The notes under the pieces were generated by a model, which worked only from the letters and a program-made list of their open reading frames with translations, had not been told where the DNA came from and searched no databases. A program made the position numbers and the translations under genes. A stretch of 64,000 nucleotides of DNA from Lutibacter agarilyticus (GTDB taxonomy: Bacteria; Bacteroidota; Bacteroidia; Flavobacteriales; Flavobacteriaceae). The stretch lies in assembly GCF_900188235.1 (NCBI RefSeq), contig NZ_FZNT01000001.1:558001-622000 (forward strand), read 5' to 3'. Shown in pieces: positions 1 through 8,083 of this stretch (within the stretch, counting starts at the first letter, position 1; each line of letters begins with the position of its first letter).

Positions 1-2
1 GT

Positions 3-674
3 GGTTTGCCAATAACGCAAGTTATTGTTAGAAGCTCTGCAAATATTCAATCTGGTGGTAAAACTAAAATGTCTGCAATTTTACACGGTATACTATTATT
101 AATTTCTGTGATTTTAATACCAGACTTATTAAATAAAATTCCACTTTCTGTATTAGCTTCAGTTCTTATAATTGTGGGATACAAGTTAGCTAAACCAGTA
201 TTGTTTAAGCAAATGTACAAATTAGGGTGGAAACAGTTTGTACCTTTTATTGTTACAGTTGTTGGTATTGTTTTTACCGATTTACTAGTTGGTATTAGCT
301 TAGGGTTATTTGTTGGAATTGTAGTTATTTTATTAAAAAGCTACCAAAATTCACACTTCTTACATATTGAAGATAAAAGTAATGGTAAGCACAAAATTAA
401 AATGACTTTAGCTGAAGAAGTTACTTTTTTTAACAAAGGAGCTATTTTAAAAGAATTAGATCGTTTACCACATGAAACACAATTAGAAATAAACCTACTT
501 AAAACCAGGTATTTAGATAATGATATTATAGAGATTCTGGAAGATTTTATTTTCAAAGCCAAAGAAAGAAATATTGATCTTAAGCTAGTTTCAAAAAGAG
601 GTATTGTTGAGAACCCGACTAGTTTTATTGAATTTTTTAATAACAATCCGAAATCAAGTTTAAGCCTAAATTAA
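3..674 (+). CDS. SulP family anion transporter, C-terminal part (cut by window edge)
   Basis: The reading frame is already open at base 3, so the gene starts outside the window; the TTG at 6 is an internal Leu codon. What remains shows three or four hydrophobic membrane segments in the first 115 residues and then a cytoplasmic domain of about 100 residues with the alternating strand/helix pattern of a STAS-like domain (LLKTRYLDNDIIEILEDF). This is the usual end of SulP (SLC26-like) transporters, which carry sulfate or bicarbonate across the inner membrane. The next gene, 7 bases downstream, is a carbonic anhydrase. That pairing is typical of SulP proteins that move bicarbonate, so bicarbonate is the more likely substrate here, although this is inference. 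Confidence 0.85.
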   Translation, partial: GLPITQVIVRSSANIQSGGKTKMSAILHGILLLISVILIPDLLNKIPLSVLASVLIIVGYKLAKPVLFKQMYKLGWKQFVPFIVTVVGIVFTDLLVGISLGLFVGIVVILLKSYQNSHFLHIEDKSNGKHKIKMTLAEEVTFFNKGAILKELDRLPHETQLEINLLKTRYLDNDIIEILEDFIFKAKERNIDLKLVSKRGIVENPTSFIEFFNNNPKSSLSLN

Positions 675-681
675 AAAATAT

Positions 682-1317
682 ATGAAACATATAAATAACG
701 CCATAGATAAAAATACACAAACTAAATTAACTAGTGAAAGTGTATTAGAAGATTTATTAGACGGAAATACTCGTTTTGTAGAAAATAAAATAAATACTGT
801 AGCAACAAATACGTTGGTTAAACAAACGGTTAATGGTCAATACCCAAAAGCAATTGTGTTATCTTGTATAGACTCTAGAGTACCTGTTGAAACAATATTT
901 GATCAAACAATTGGAGATATATTTGTAGCTAGAGTTGCAGGTAATTTTGAAAATACCGATATTATTGGAAGTATGGAATATGCTTGTAAAGTTGCAGGAA
1001 GTAAATTAATATTTGTGCTTGGACATGAAAGCTGTGGGGCAATAAAAGCAGCTTGTGATCGTATAGAATTAGGTAATATTACAGCATTAGTTGAAAATAT
1101 AAAGCCTGCTGTAAATGCATCTGAATCTGAAGTTGTAGGTCCGTATGATTCATCAAATATGGAGTTTGTAAACAAAACAATAGAAAACAACGTAAAGTTA
1201 ACCATCAACAGAATTTTAACGAAAAGTCCTATTCTAAAAGAAATGGAAGAAAATGGAGAAATTAAAATTATGGGTGGTATATACAAATTATCAGATGGAA
1301 AAGTAGCTGTTTGCTAA
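682..1317 (+). CDS. can: Beta-class carbonic anhydrase
   Basis: Interconverts carbon dioxide and bicarbonate in the cytoplasm with a zinc ion. The zinc-binding set of the beta class is visible: C62 and the catalytic dyad D64-R66 in SCIDSRVP, then H115 and C118 in GHESCGA. The length of 211 residues is normal. It starts 7 bases after the SulP transporter gene and is almost certainly co-transcribed with it, which suggests that imported bicarbonate is exchanged with carbon dioxide for anaplerotic carboxylation or pH control. A hairpin terminator follows directly. Confidence 0.95.
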   Translation: MKHINNAIDKNTQTKLTSESVLEDLLDGNTRFVENKINTVATNTLVKQTVNGQYPKAIVLSCIDSRVPVETIFDQTIGDIFVARVAGNFENTDIIGSMEYACKVAGSKLIFVLGHESCGAIKAACDRIELGNITALVENIKPAVNASESEVVGPYDSSNMEFVNKTIENNVKLTINRILTKSPILKEMEENGEIKIMGGIYKLSDGKVAVC

Positions 1318-1333
1318 GTAGTTTTTCAAAAAC

Positions 1334-1377
1334 AAAAGCGTACGACTGCTGATTTTCGTCAGTAATTGTGCGCTTTT
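1334..1377 (+). terminator. Terminator after the carbonic anhydrase gene
   Basis: The arms AAAAGCGTAC (1334-1343) and GTGCGCTTTT (1368-1377) pair over ten positions with one G-U wobble, and the right arm runs into TTTTATTAT. It closes the SulP-carbonic anhydrase transcript. Confidence 0.7.
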
Positions 1378-1429
1378 ATTATGCTTAAAAAAATACCAAA
1401 GCTTTTCTAATTTCCGAGAACGGTATTGT

Positions 1430-1437
1430 TACATTTG
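1430..1437 (+). promoter_or_regulatory. Bacteroidota -10 element for the DEAD-box helicase gene
   Basis: TACATTTG is an exact match to TAnnTTTG, 15 bases before the ATG at 1453. No clear TTG is seen at the -33 position. Confidence 0.55.
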
Positions 1438-1452
1438 CAAAAAACATTTTTT

Positions 1453-2796
1453 ATGTCAAAACACTTTTCAGATTTAGGAATTAATAGTCAACTTAAAGAA
1501 GGATTAACAGCATTGCAAATTTCTGTACCAACTGATATTCAAGAAAAAACAATTCCAGTTATCTTAAATCAAAAAGAAGATGTGGTTGCTTTGGCAAAAA
1601 CTGGAACAGGTAAAACTGCTGCCTTTGGATTGCCTTTATTACAACTTATAGATATTGAAAAAACTACAATACAAGCAGTAATATTAGCTCCTACAAGAGA
1701 ATTAGGGCAACAAATTCATGCTAATTTAGTAGCTTACGCTAAACATATGCCAGCTATTTCAATAGCATCGGTTTGTGGTGGAATTCCAATTAAACCTCAA
1801 ATAGAAACTTTAAAAAGTACTACGCATATTGTTGTAGCAACTCCAGGACGTTTGGCAGATTTAATTGAAAGAAAAGCGGTGGATATTACAAATATTACTT
1901 ACTTTATTTTAGATGAAGCTGATGAAATGGTGAGTGCTTTAAAAGAAGGTTTAGACAGTATTATTAAAGAAATACCAAAATCCAGAAGAACTTTATTATT
2001 TACAGCTACCATGCCAGGAACCATTAAACAATTGGTTCAAAATTATATGTCTAAACATGTAGTTCAAATTGAAGCCGATATGGAAACTGTTGGGCATAAA
2101 GGCATAGATCATCAATATGTGGTGGTAGAACCTATTGAGAAATTAGAGGTTTTAATGCATTTCTTAAATTCTAAGGAAGGGCAACGTGGTATTATTTTTT
2201 GTAAAACAAAAGCTGCTGTTAATAAATTAGCTAAGAATTTAGCCATTAATAAATTTTCGTCTGGAGCTATTCACGGAAGTTTATCACAAGGTATTCGTGA
2301 CCGTATTATGGGGCAATTTAGAGAAGGTTATATTGATATTTTAGTAGCAACAGATTTAGCAGCTCGTGGTATTGATATTAAAGAGATTTCTTATGTTGTA
2401 AATTATCATTTACCTGATACTTACGATACGTATGTACACAGAAGTGGGCGTACAGCAAGAGCAGGAGCAAAGGGGCTTTCATTAACTATTCTTCAACAAG
2501 AAGAAGTTGCCGAAATTGCAGAATTTGAATCGGCTTTAGGTATTGTTTTTAAAGAATTCAAAAAAGCCGATGCTCAAAGTATTGAAGAAAACAACGCTTT
2601 ATTATGGGCGAAAAAAATATTTAAAACCAAACCAAATCGTACTATTTCTGAAGAATTCAGAAAACAAGTCCGTACGATATTTCATCACTTAACTAAAGAA
2701 GAGTTGATTGAAAAAGTATTGGCAAACCATATAGCTCAAACAAGTTTAGGAACTCCAAAATTAGAAGGTTCTAAAAAGAAAAAAGGTAAAAAATAA
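1453..2796 (+). CDS. DEAD-box ATP-dependent RNA helicase
   Basis: Unwinds short RNA duplexes or remodels RNA-protein complexes. The motifs run in the family order: AKTGTGKT (Walker A), PTRELG, TPGRL, DEAD, TAT (for SAT), ARGIDI and HRSGRTAR, over about 380 residues, followed by a C-terminal extension that ends in a lysine-rich tail (GSKKKKGKK) suited to binding RNA. I chose the ATG at 1453, because the upstream TTG at 1426 overlaps a good -10 element; this gives 447 residues. It resembles the RhlE/CshA/DeaD group but I cannot assign a specific member. It probably acts in ribosome assembly or RNA turnover in the cold, as these proteins usually do. Confidence 0.93.
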   Translation: MSKHFSDLGINSQLKEGLTALQISVPTDIQEKTIPVILNQKEDVVALAKTGTGKTAAFGLPLLQLIDIEKTTIQAVILAPTRELGQQIHANLVAYAKHMPAISIASVCGGIPIKPQIETLKSTTHIVVATPGRLADLIERKAVDITNITYFILDEADEMVSALKEGLDSIIKEIPKSRRTLLFTATMPGTIKQLVQNYMSKHVVQIEADMETVGHKGIDHQYVVVEPIEKLEVLMHFLNSKEGQRGIIFCKTKAAVNKLAKNLAINKFSSGAIHGSLSQGIRDRIMGQFREGYIDILVATDLAARGIDIKEISYVVNYHLPDTYDTYVHRSGRTARAGAKGLSLTILQQEEVAEIAEFESALGIVFKEFKKADAQSIEENNALLWAKKIFKTKPNRTISEEFRKQVRTIFHHLTKEELIEKVLANHIAQTSLGTPKLEGSKKKKGKK

Positions 2797-2898
2797 CAGC
2801 TAATATTACATATAAAATATATTTAAATTAAGTAGAAAGTTACTATTATTTTGTGATAACACTTTATAATACAATTTTTTATAACCATTATAAAAAAC

Positions 2899-4440
2899 AT
2901 GCATAAAGATCACAAAGAAACCATTTCTTCAGAAGAAATAGATAATTGTATTTCAATTTTAGAAAAATTAGTTACCGATACAAATCAAATATTTGAGATT
3001 CCTAAAGAAAAAAGAACCGCATTATTAAAAGCTTCAGGAATGCTTTCACGCCCTAGTAGAGAAGAATTTTCTCGTAGGAAAAAAGACGGGAAAAAAGCAG
3101 CTAAACGCAAAATAGCTGCAAGAGATAGAGTAGCTCGTAAGGAAACAGGTATTAGAAGTGCTCGTGAAGCTGATGTGTTTGAAGCACCTAAACTTTTAGC
3201 AGCATCTGATTTAGCCGCTAAAGAGCAATTAGAATTAGAATCGCCTAGAAATTGTTATGTATGTAAAACAGTATTTACAAAATTGCATCATTTCTACGAT
3301 ACCATGTGTACAGAATGTGGTGATTATAATTATGCTAAACGTTTTCAGAATGCAGATGTAAAAGGGCAAGTTGCTATTATAACAGGTTCTCGTTTAAAAA
3401 TTGGGTATCATATTACATTAATGTTATTACGTGGTGGTGCCACAGTAATTGCTACAACCCGTTTCCCTGTAGATTCAGCTTTACGATTTTCAAAAGAAGC
3501 TGATTTTATGGAGTGGGGGCATAACTTAAAAATTCACGGATTGGATTTACGACACATACCAAGTGTTGAGATTTTCTGTAATTTTATTGAGCAAAAATAC
3601 GATCGATTGGATATCTTAATTAATAATGCAGCGCAAACAGTAAGACGTCCGGCAGGATTTTATTCTCACTTAATGGAAAACGAGGAGAAACCTTTAGAAT
3701 CCTTACCTAAATTTGCACGCGATTTATTAACCGATCACACAGGTTGTTTAGATGAGTTAAAAGTATTGACTTCAGGCGCTTCCTCAAACAAAAATATGCC
3801 GGTAACTTGGCACGGGCCAGAACCCGGAATTGGTTTAAGAGCTTCGGCTAAATTATCTCAAATTCCTTATAGTTTTGACAATACATTGGTTGCCAAAGAA
3901 GTATTTCCTGAAGGAGAATTAGATGCGGATTTACAACAAGTAGATTTAAGAAAAACAAACAGTTGGCGTTTAAAACTTGGAGAAATTGAAACTACTGAAA
4001 TGATTGAAGTTCAATTGGTAAATTCAGTAGCACCATTTGTATTATGTAATCGTCTTTCTGAAATTATGAAAAAAGACAATACAGGTAAAAAACATATTAT
4101 CAATGTTTCAGCTATGGAAGGGAAGTTTCACCGGTTTTTTAAAGAAAGTCGTCATCCACATACAAATATGGCAAAAGCAGCACTAAATATGTTAACGCAT
4201 ACTTCGGCACGTGCTTTAGCTAAAGATGGTATTTATATGAATGCAGTTGATACCGGTTGGGTTACAGATGAAGATCCTGCGGAATTAGCTAAGAAAAAAC
4301 AAGAGTTACATGATTTTCAACCACCTTTAGACATTGTTGATGGAGCTGCACGTGTAATGGATCCGTTGTTTGATGGTATCAATACAGGGAAACATTGGTG
4401 TGGAAAATTCCTAAAAGATTACAAACCAATTGATTGGTAA
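2899..4440 (+). CDS. Zinc-ribbon short-chain dehydrogenase/reductase (SDR) with altered active site
   Basis: A 513-residue protein with a basic N-terminal third (about residues 50-95), a CxxC...CxxC zinc ribbon (C119, C122, C137, C140), then a Rossmann fold of the SDR type. The nucleotide loop is TGSRLKIG (162-169) and NNAA is present in the later NNAG position. The usual catalytic Y-x3-K is here T422-N-M-A-K426, so the tyrosine is missing, and a long insert separates NNAA from the second half. Either another residue supplies the proton or the protein binds a dinucleotide without classical SDR chemistry. SDRs usually have about 250 residues, so this is a large variant. Substrate unknown. It stands alone, in convergent orientation to the ThiE-like gene. 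Confidence 0.8.
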   Translation: MHKDHKETISSEEIDNCISILEKLVTDTNQIFEIPKEKRTALLKASGMLSRPSREEFSRRKKDGKKAAKRKIAARDRVARKETGIRSAREADVFEAPKLLAASDLAAKEQLELESPRNCYVCKTVFTKLHHFYDTMCTECGDYNYAKRFQNADVKGQVAIITGSRLKIGYHITLMLLRGGATVIATTRFPVDSALRFSKEADFMEWGHNLKIHGLDLRHIPSVEIFCNFIEQKYDRLDILINNAAQTVRRPAGFYSHLMENEEKPLESLPKFARDLLTDHTGCLDELKVLTSGASSNKNMPVTWHGPEPGIGLRASAKLSQIPYSFDNTLVAKEVFPEGELDADLQQVDLRKTNSWRLKLGEIETTEMIEVQLVNSVAPFVLCNRLSEIMKKDNTGKKHIINVSAMEGKFHRFFKESRHPHTNMAKAALNMLTHTSARALAKDGIYMNAVDTGWVTDEDPAELAKKKQELHDFQPPLDIVDGAARVMDPLFDGINTGKHWCGKFLKDYKPIDW

Positions 4441-4513
4441 TCTAAATATTAACGTGATTAATTAATCAATTTCTAATTTTCAATTAATCGCTTTTTAATT
4501 AGAATTAACTGTC

Positions 4514-4533
4514 ATTCCCGTGAAAACTGGAAT
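4514..4533. repeat. REP-like remnant between convergent genes
   Basis: The stretch ATTCC...GGAAT with the inner CCGTGAAAACTGG resembles, in degraded form, the common dispersed motif ATTCCCGCGAAAGCGGGAAT. Only five outer pairs are intact. It lies in the 172-base gap between the SDR and ThiE-like genes, which also contains the palindrome GATTAATTAATC. Confidence 0.3.
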
Positions 4534-4612
4534 TTATATGTAAATATTTTTTATACCGGTTAATTACCTAATTGATTTGGAAAATCATCGAATTTTATAA
4601 CGAAACTCCAGT

Positions 4613-5257
4613 TTATTCAAAAGTATAGCGTTGTTCTTCAGTTGAAGATGCTTTTAGTAATTCGTTAAATATTTTTATGGTATTAAAATTTCGGGTGATT
4701 TCTTCAGATACAGCAATTCCAGAAACACTTGTTTCTAATATAGCCGTAACATCTTCTGTAGTTATGCATCCAAAACCAATAATTGGTGTCTCGGTATTTA
4801 AGGCTTCAGTAATTAAAGTATAACCTTTTAACCCTAAAACTGTATTTGAATTGTCTTTAGTTGTAGCTATTCTAAAAGGGCCTAAGCTTATATAATCTAC
4901 ATCTTTAGCAATATATGTTTCACAGTCTTTTAAGGTGTTTGCGGTTCCTCCAATAAGTTGCCAAGTATATAAATGTTTACGGGCAATAATAGGGCAGGTG
5001 TCTATTTTTCCTAATTGTATGCCGTCTGCTTTAATTTCTTTAGCAATTTTATAATGATCGTTAATGATCAATCTAGTTTGAAAATGGGCGGTAATTTCTC
5101 TAGCTTCATTGGCGAACTTTAAAAATTTCTTTTCTGAACTATTTTTTAAATTTAATTGAACTAATTCTGCTCCGGCAGTACACGCTTTTTGTATGTTTTC
5201 TAAATGTTCTTTTGGAGCGTTTCCTTGAGATATATAATGTAGTTTAGGTATGGTCAT
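4613..5257 (-). CDS. Thiamine phosphate synthase family protein (ThiE/TenI-like)
   Basis: A TIM-barrel protein of 214 residues. ThiE joins the pyrimidine and thiazole phosphates to make thiamine phosphate; TenI relatives aromatise the thiazole. Recognisable stretches are LIINDHYKIA, ADGIQLGK (for ADGVHLGQ), GGTANT and YISLGPFRIATTK (for YvGvGPvfpTtTK). I start at the ATG at 5257 (MTIPKLHY); a start at 5293 would add 12 residues. It is a single gene with no thi neighbours and no TPP riboswitch upstream, and the usual His after the GG(T/S) loop is absent, so it could be a paralogue rather than the main ThiE. Confidence 0.75.
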   Translation of the reverse strand: MTIPKLHYISQGNAPKEHLENIQKACTAGAELVQLNLKNSSEKKFLKFANEAREITAHFQTRLIINDHYKIAKEIKADGIQLGKIDTCPIIARKHLYTWQLIGGTANTLKDCETYIAKDVDYISLGPFRIATTKDNSNTVLGLKGYTLITEALNTETPIIGFGCITTEDVTAILETSVSGIAVSEEITRNFNTIKIFNELLKASSTEEQRYTFE

Positions 5258-5306
5258 TTCTTTGTTTTTTGTTGTTGGAAATAGATTTCTCACTTCAAAC
5301 TAGCAA

Positions 5307-5314
5307 CAAAAATA
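5307..5314 (-). promoter_or_regulatory. -10 element for the ThiE-like gene
   Basis: On the minus strand this reads TATTTTTG, an exact TAnnTTTG match. A TTTG (CAAA at 5331-5334 on the plus strand) stands 16 bases upstream as the -33 element. Confidence 0.5.
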
Positions 5315-5431
5315 CGAATGTTTAATTATCCAAATGCTTAAAGTAACGTTTTATACAAAAAAGCTGCTTCTACACGATTCATGAAATTGACAATATTTTG
5401 TGTACTAATCTAATTTACAACAGATTACTAA

Positions 5432-5590
5432 CGTTTCGCTACCAATAATTCTGTAATTGTAATGCCTAGTTTAGATTATTCTGTTGCTAAAAACTGGGAA
5501 CTGAACTTCACTGGACAATCCTTTTTTGAATTTGAAGATTCTCAGACTTTAGCGAACATTCTTTTTGTGAGATTGCGTTGGATTTTTTGA
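5432..5590 (+). pseudogene. 3' remnant of an outer-membrane beta-barrel gene
   Basis: An open frame of 52 codons from 5432, with an ATG at 5462, reads like the last strands of an outer-membrane barrel: YSVAKNWELNFTGQSFF, then a final strand NILFVRLRWIF ending in phenylalanine, the normal barrel-closing signal. In the same frame there is a stop codon (TAA) just upstream at 5429, and no signal peptide or other strands exist, so only the tail of a lost gene is left. It sits in the 540-base gap between the ThiE-like and methyltransferase genes; the remainder of that gap (5591-5800) shows no feature I can support. Confidence 0.45.
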
Positions 5591-5800
5591 GTTTATAATA
5601 ATATGTAATTACAACTTATAAATAGCATAATACAAATTCAGGGTGAAAATCCCAGTTTAAATTACTGACTATCAATAAAAAAAATCTGTAAATGACCAAT
5701 ATCATTTTGGTTTTGATAAGTGGTTCTTAAATTTAAATAAATGTGAATCATTTAAAAATTTTACATATAATTTTTTAACAACTATAAAATATTAATAATT

Positions 5801-6439
5801 ATGTTACAAACAGAAATATTCAACAAAAATGTAGAAGCTTACGAAGCTTGGTATGATAATTACCCAGAAGTTTTTAAATCGGAGGTAGCAGCAATTAAAG
5901 AGCAACTATTAAAACTGCCTGAAAATATTTATGGAATTGAAGTTGGTTTAGGTACAGGCAGATTCTCTAAAGCTTTAGGAATTAAAGAGGGTATAGAGCC
6001 TTCTGAAGAAATGGCGAAAAAAGCCATGAAAAGAGGTGTTGAAATTATGAAAGGTGTTGCAGAAAAACTACCGTATAGTGATTATCATTTCGACTTTTTA
6101 CTTTTTGTAACCATCTGTCATCTGGACAATTTAAAAGCAGCATTAACTGAATCTCATAGGGTTTTAAAGCGAGGAGGATCTATAATTATAGCTTTTTTAG
6201 ACAAAGAACAAACTATAGCACGGCAATACGAAGAGAAAAGGTATCGAAGCACTTTTTTTGAAAAAGCAACCTATTATTCAGTTGAAAAGGTAAAAGAAAT
6301 ACTTAAAGATGCTCAATTCAAAGATCTAGAATTTAATCAAACACTATTTGGTGAGTTAGATACTATTAAAAAAATTCAAACACCAAAAGAAGGATATGGT
6401 GAAGGTTCTTTTGTAGTTGTTAAGGCTGTAAAAAAATAA
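5801..6439 (+). CDS. Class I SAM-dependent methyltransferase
   Basis: A 212-residue methyltransferase of the UbiE-like fold. The SAM-binding motif I is IYGIEVGLGTGRFS (about residues 45-58), followed by GIEPSEEM (the acidic end of strand 2), VAEKLPYSDYHFDFLLF (motif with the FD pair) and HRVLKRGGSIIIAF (post-motif II with the GG). The substrate cannot be read from the sequence. It is a single gene bordered by decayed genes on both sides (5432-5590 and 6525-6981), so this stretch appears to be losing genes. Confidence 0.85.
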   Translation: MLQTEIFNKNVEAYEAWYDNYPEVFKSEVAAIKEQLLKLPENIYGIEVGLGTGRFSKALGIKEGIEPSEEMAKKAMKRGVEIMKGVAEKLPYSDYHFDFLLFVTICHLDNLKAALTESHRVLKRGGSIIIAFLDKEQTIARQYEEKRYRSTFFEKATYYSVEKVKEILKDAQFKDLEFNQTLFGELDTIKKIQTPKEGYGEGSFVVVKAVKK

Positions 6440-6524
6440 ACATGTTATTATTGTTTTGAAATTAAATCGCTATTATATAGTTGTTTAGATTAGTTTACAG
6501 GTTTTGTAATCTTTGAAGTAATAA

Positions 6525-6981
6525 TTATAATTTACTATAAAAAAGGCATCTTTTAGATAAGATGCAACTAGAACATTTGGGGTTTTTAGACACACAAACT
6601 TTTGCGCCGAAATCCAAAATTCGCCAGTTGATTTTTTTAATAGCAGTGTGATTCACAAGTCTTTTTGATAATTCTTGTAAATATGGGTCTAATCTTATAT
6701 TTGATTTTTGTCTAGGACCAAAGTATCTTTCTAAAACTCTCGCCACATTAACATCTAAAAGAGGTTTGGGTTTTTTAAAATAAAAGCTCAATGGCATTTG
6801 AAATATAGTATCCTATGGTAGGTAGTTTTTCAATTTCCTTACGGTTTTTTGGAAATCGGCCATGATTAGTTGCCGATTTCTTTCTCCAAGGAAAATATCT
6901 ACCATTTTCTTGATACCATTTCAATATTTTATCTTGAAATTCTATTATTCTTTTATTTGAAATTTCAGTAGACCTATACAA
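6525..6981 (-). pseudogene. Broken HhH-GPD DNA glycosylase (MutY / mismatch glycosylase type)
   Basis: Two overlapping frames together read as an Fe-S DNA glycosylase that removes mispaired bases. The first (6775-6981) begins with NGRYFPWRKK and passes straight to the helix-hairpin-helix LPTIGYYISNAI, so about 60-70 residues normally found between them are missing. It stops at 6775, and the second frame (6525-6797) carries on with FKKPKPLLDVNVARVLER, which holds the catalytic-position Asp, and the iron-sulfur loop C-x6-C-x2-C-x5-C (CVSKNPKC, CILSKRC). Thus one internal deletion and one frameshift near 6780 inactivate it. MutY and Mig-type thymine glycosylases share these motifs; the VDVNVARVLER form fits the latter slightly better. 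Confidence 0.8.
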
Positions 6982-7250
6982 AGTGACTATAATAGAAAAA
7001 ATTAAAGCGGATGTTTAGAAATAAAAGACTTCTGGCATATTTAGGATTAAATGTTAATATGCCTTGTTCATTGTTTTTTATGATTTTATATTTAGAAGTT
7101 CACGTGCTCTTATTTTTTAAATAAAAGTTAGCGAATAAACACGTATTAAACTGACTGATAAAAGGAGGGAAGTTCAATGTGTATAGAATGATAAACATGT
7201 AAACCTCCCAGTGGTCTGGGAAATTGTAAAATTAAAAATAAATTTAATAA

Positions 7251-7811
7251 TTAATTTTTAGCATCTTGATTTGAAGTGTCTTCATGTGTTTTAGATTTTG
7301 AACTAAATAAACCTGAAAAAACAATTAAAAAATCTTCAAAAGCAGCATATTTCAAGAGTTGAGCATGTATATTTATAAAGTTTTTTTCATTTTCAATCTT
7401 TTCCTTTATAAGATCTTTTTCTATATTTAAGCCTTTAACAGTAGGTTCTTGAGTTATCTCAATATCTAGTAATGGCAATACAAACCTAATAAATAGATTG
7501 GTTAATAAAGGTTTTCCAGATATTTTCATTTTGAACAATAATATACCAATCACAAATAAATATAAAAGTGAAATAATTAAAAAGCCCATATATTTACTTT
7601 CAAATAAGGTGTTTAAAAAATCAGCCAATACAATTGATCCAAAAACAATAACAATCATAAGTAAGGTTGAAATGATGAAAACAGAAGCCAGCACTCCTAA
7701 AAATGTAGCCAATCTTTTTGATTGTCGTATTCCGAAAAGAGTTAAATAATTATAAACTAAATTCTGACTATCAGTAGTAATATTTTTAATATTATTCTTC
7801 AGATTTTCCAT
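7251..7811 (-). CDS. Phage-holin-superfamily-like envelope protein
   Basis: 186 residues with an N-terminal helix, two long membrane segments (about 40-70 and 75-95) and a soluble, charged C-terminal tail of about 90 residues. This is the layout of the phage holin family III / DUF1469-like proteins, which occur in many chromosomes without any phage and are associated with envelope stress. Its start overlaps the end of the upstream YtxH-like gene by 20 bases, so the two are translationally coupled. No phage genes are nearby, so lysis is not the likely role. Confidence 0.65.
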   Translation of the reverse strand: MENLKNNIKNITTDSQNLVYNYLTLFGIRQSKRLATFLGVLASVFIISTLLMIVIVFGSIVLADFLNTLFESKYMGFLIISLLYLFVIGILLFKMKISGKPLLTNLFIRFVLPLLDIEITQEPTVKGLNIEKDLIKEKIENEKNFINIHAQLLKYAAFEDFLIVFSGLFSSKSKTHEDTSNQDAKN

Positions 7812-8043
7812 ATTTTGAATTTAGATTTAATAAAAGTGTATTTAACTTTTCTTTCAAACTATTAGCGTCTTCAGTATCTATATTTTCAAGCTGTTCAATA
7901 GCTTTCGCTATCGCCTTTAATTTACTTGATATTGGTTTTTCTTCATCATTTTTACTCCAAATATAAGCTCCAAGAGCCAACCCTGCAATTCCACCTGCAA
8001 TTCCTGCTATAATTAGTTTTGTATCTTCACTTTTTAATTTCAT
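7792..8043 (-). CDS. YtxH-like small membrane protein
   Basis: 83 residues with one glycine-rich membrane segment (IIAGIAGGIAGLALGAYIW) followed by a helical, charged tail. This is the YtxH / gas-vesicle-like layout often found beside holin-family III proteins, as here. It is the first gene of a two-gene operon and lies 40 bases downstream of the large hybrid kinase gene, which may share the transcript. Function beyond envelope association is unknown. Confidence 0.7.
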   Translation of the reverse strand: MKLKSEDTKLIIAGIAGGIAGLALGAYIWSKNDEEKPISSKLKAIAKAIEQLENIDTEDANSLKEKLNTLLLNLNSKYGKSEE

Positions 8044-8083
8044 ATTTTGTTTATACTTAATTATTATACATTAGTAAATTTAG

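Noticed and set aside
903..1286. Long minus-strand frame (127 codons) inside the carbonic anhydrase gene.
   Set aside because: Antisense shadow of a gene with all catalytic residues; it arises from codon bias.
5636..5660. CAGGGTGAAAATCCCAG resembles the first helix of an FMN riboswitch.
   Set aside because: None of the other conserved FMN riboswitch parts follow and the downstream gene is a methyltransferase, not a riboflavin gene.
7206..7221. TCCCAG-TGGT-CTGGGA hairpin after the holin-like gene.
   Set aside because: Six base pairs without a T run on either strand; not enough to call a terminator.
7251..8043. Holin-family protein as a sign of a prophage.
   Set aside because: No phage structural, lysis or integration genes nearby; the holin III/YtxH pair is a common chromosomal arrangement.
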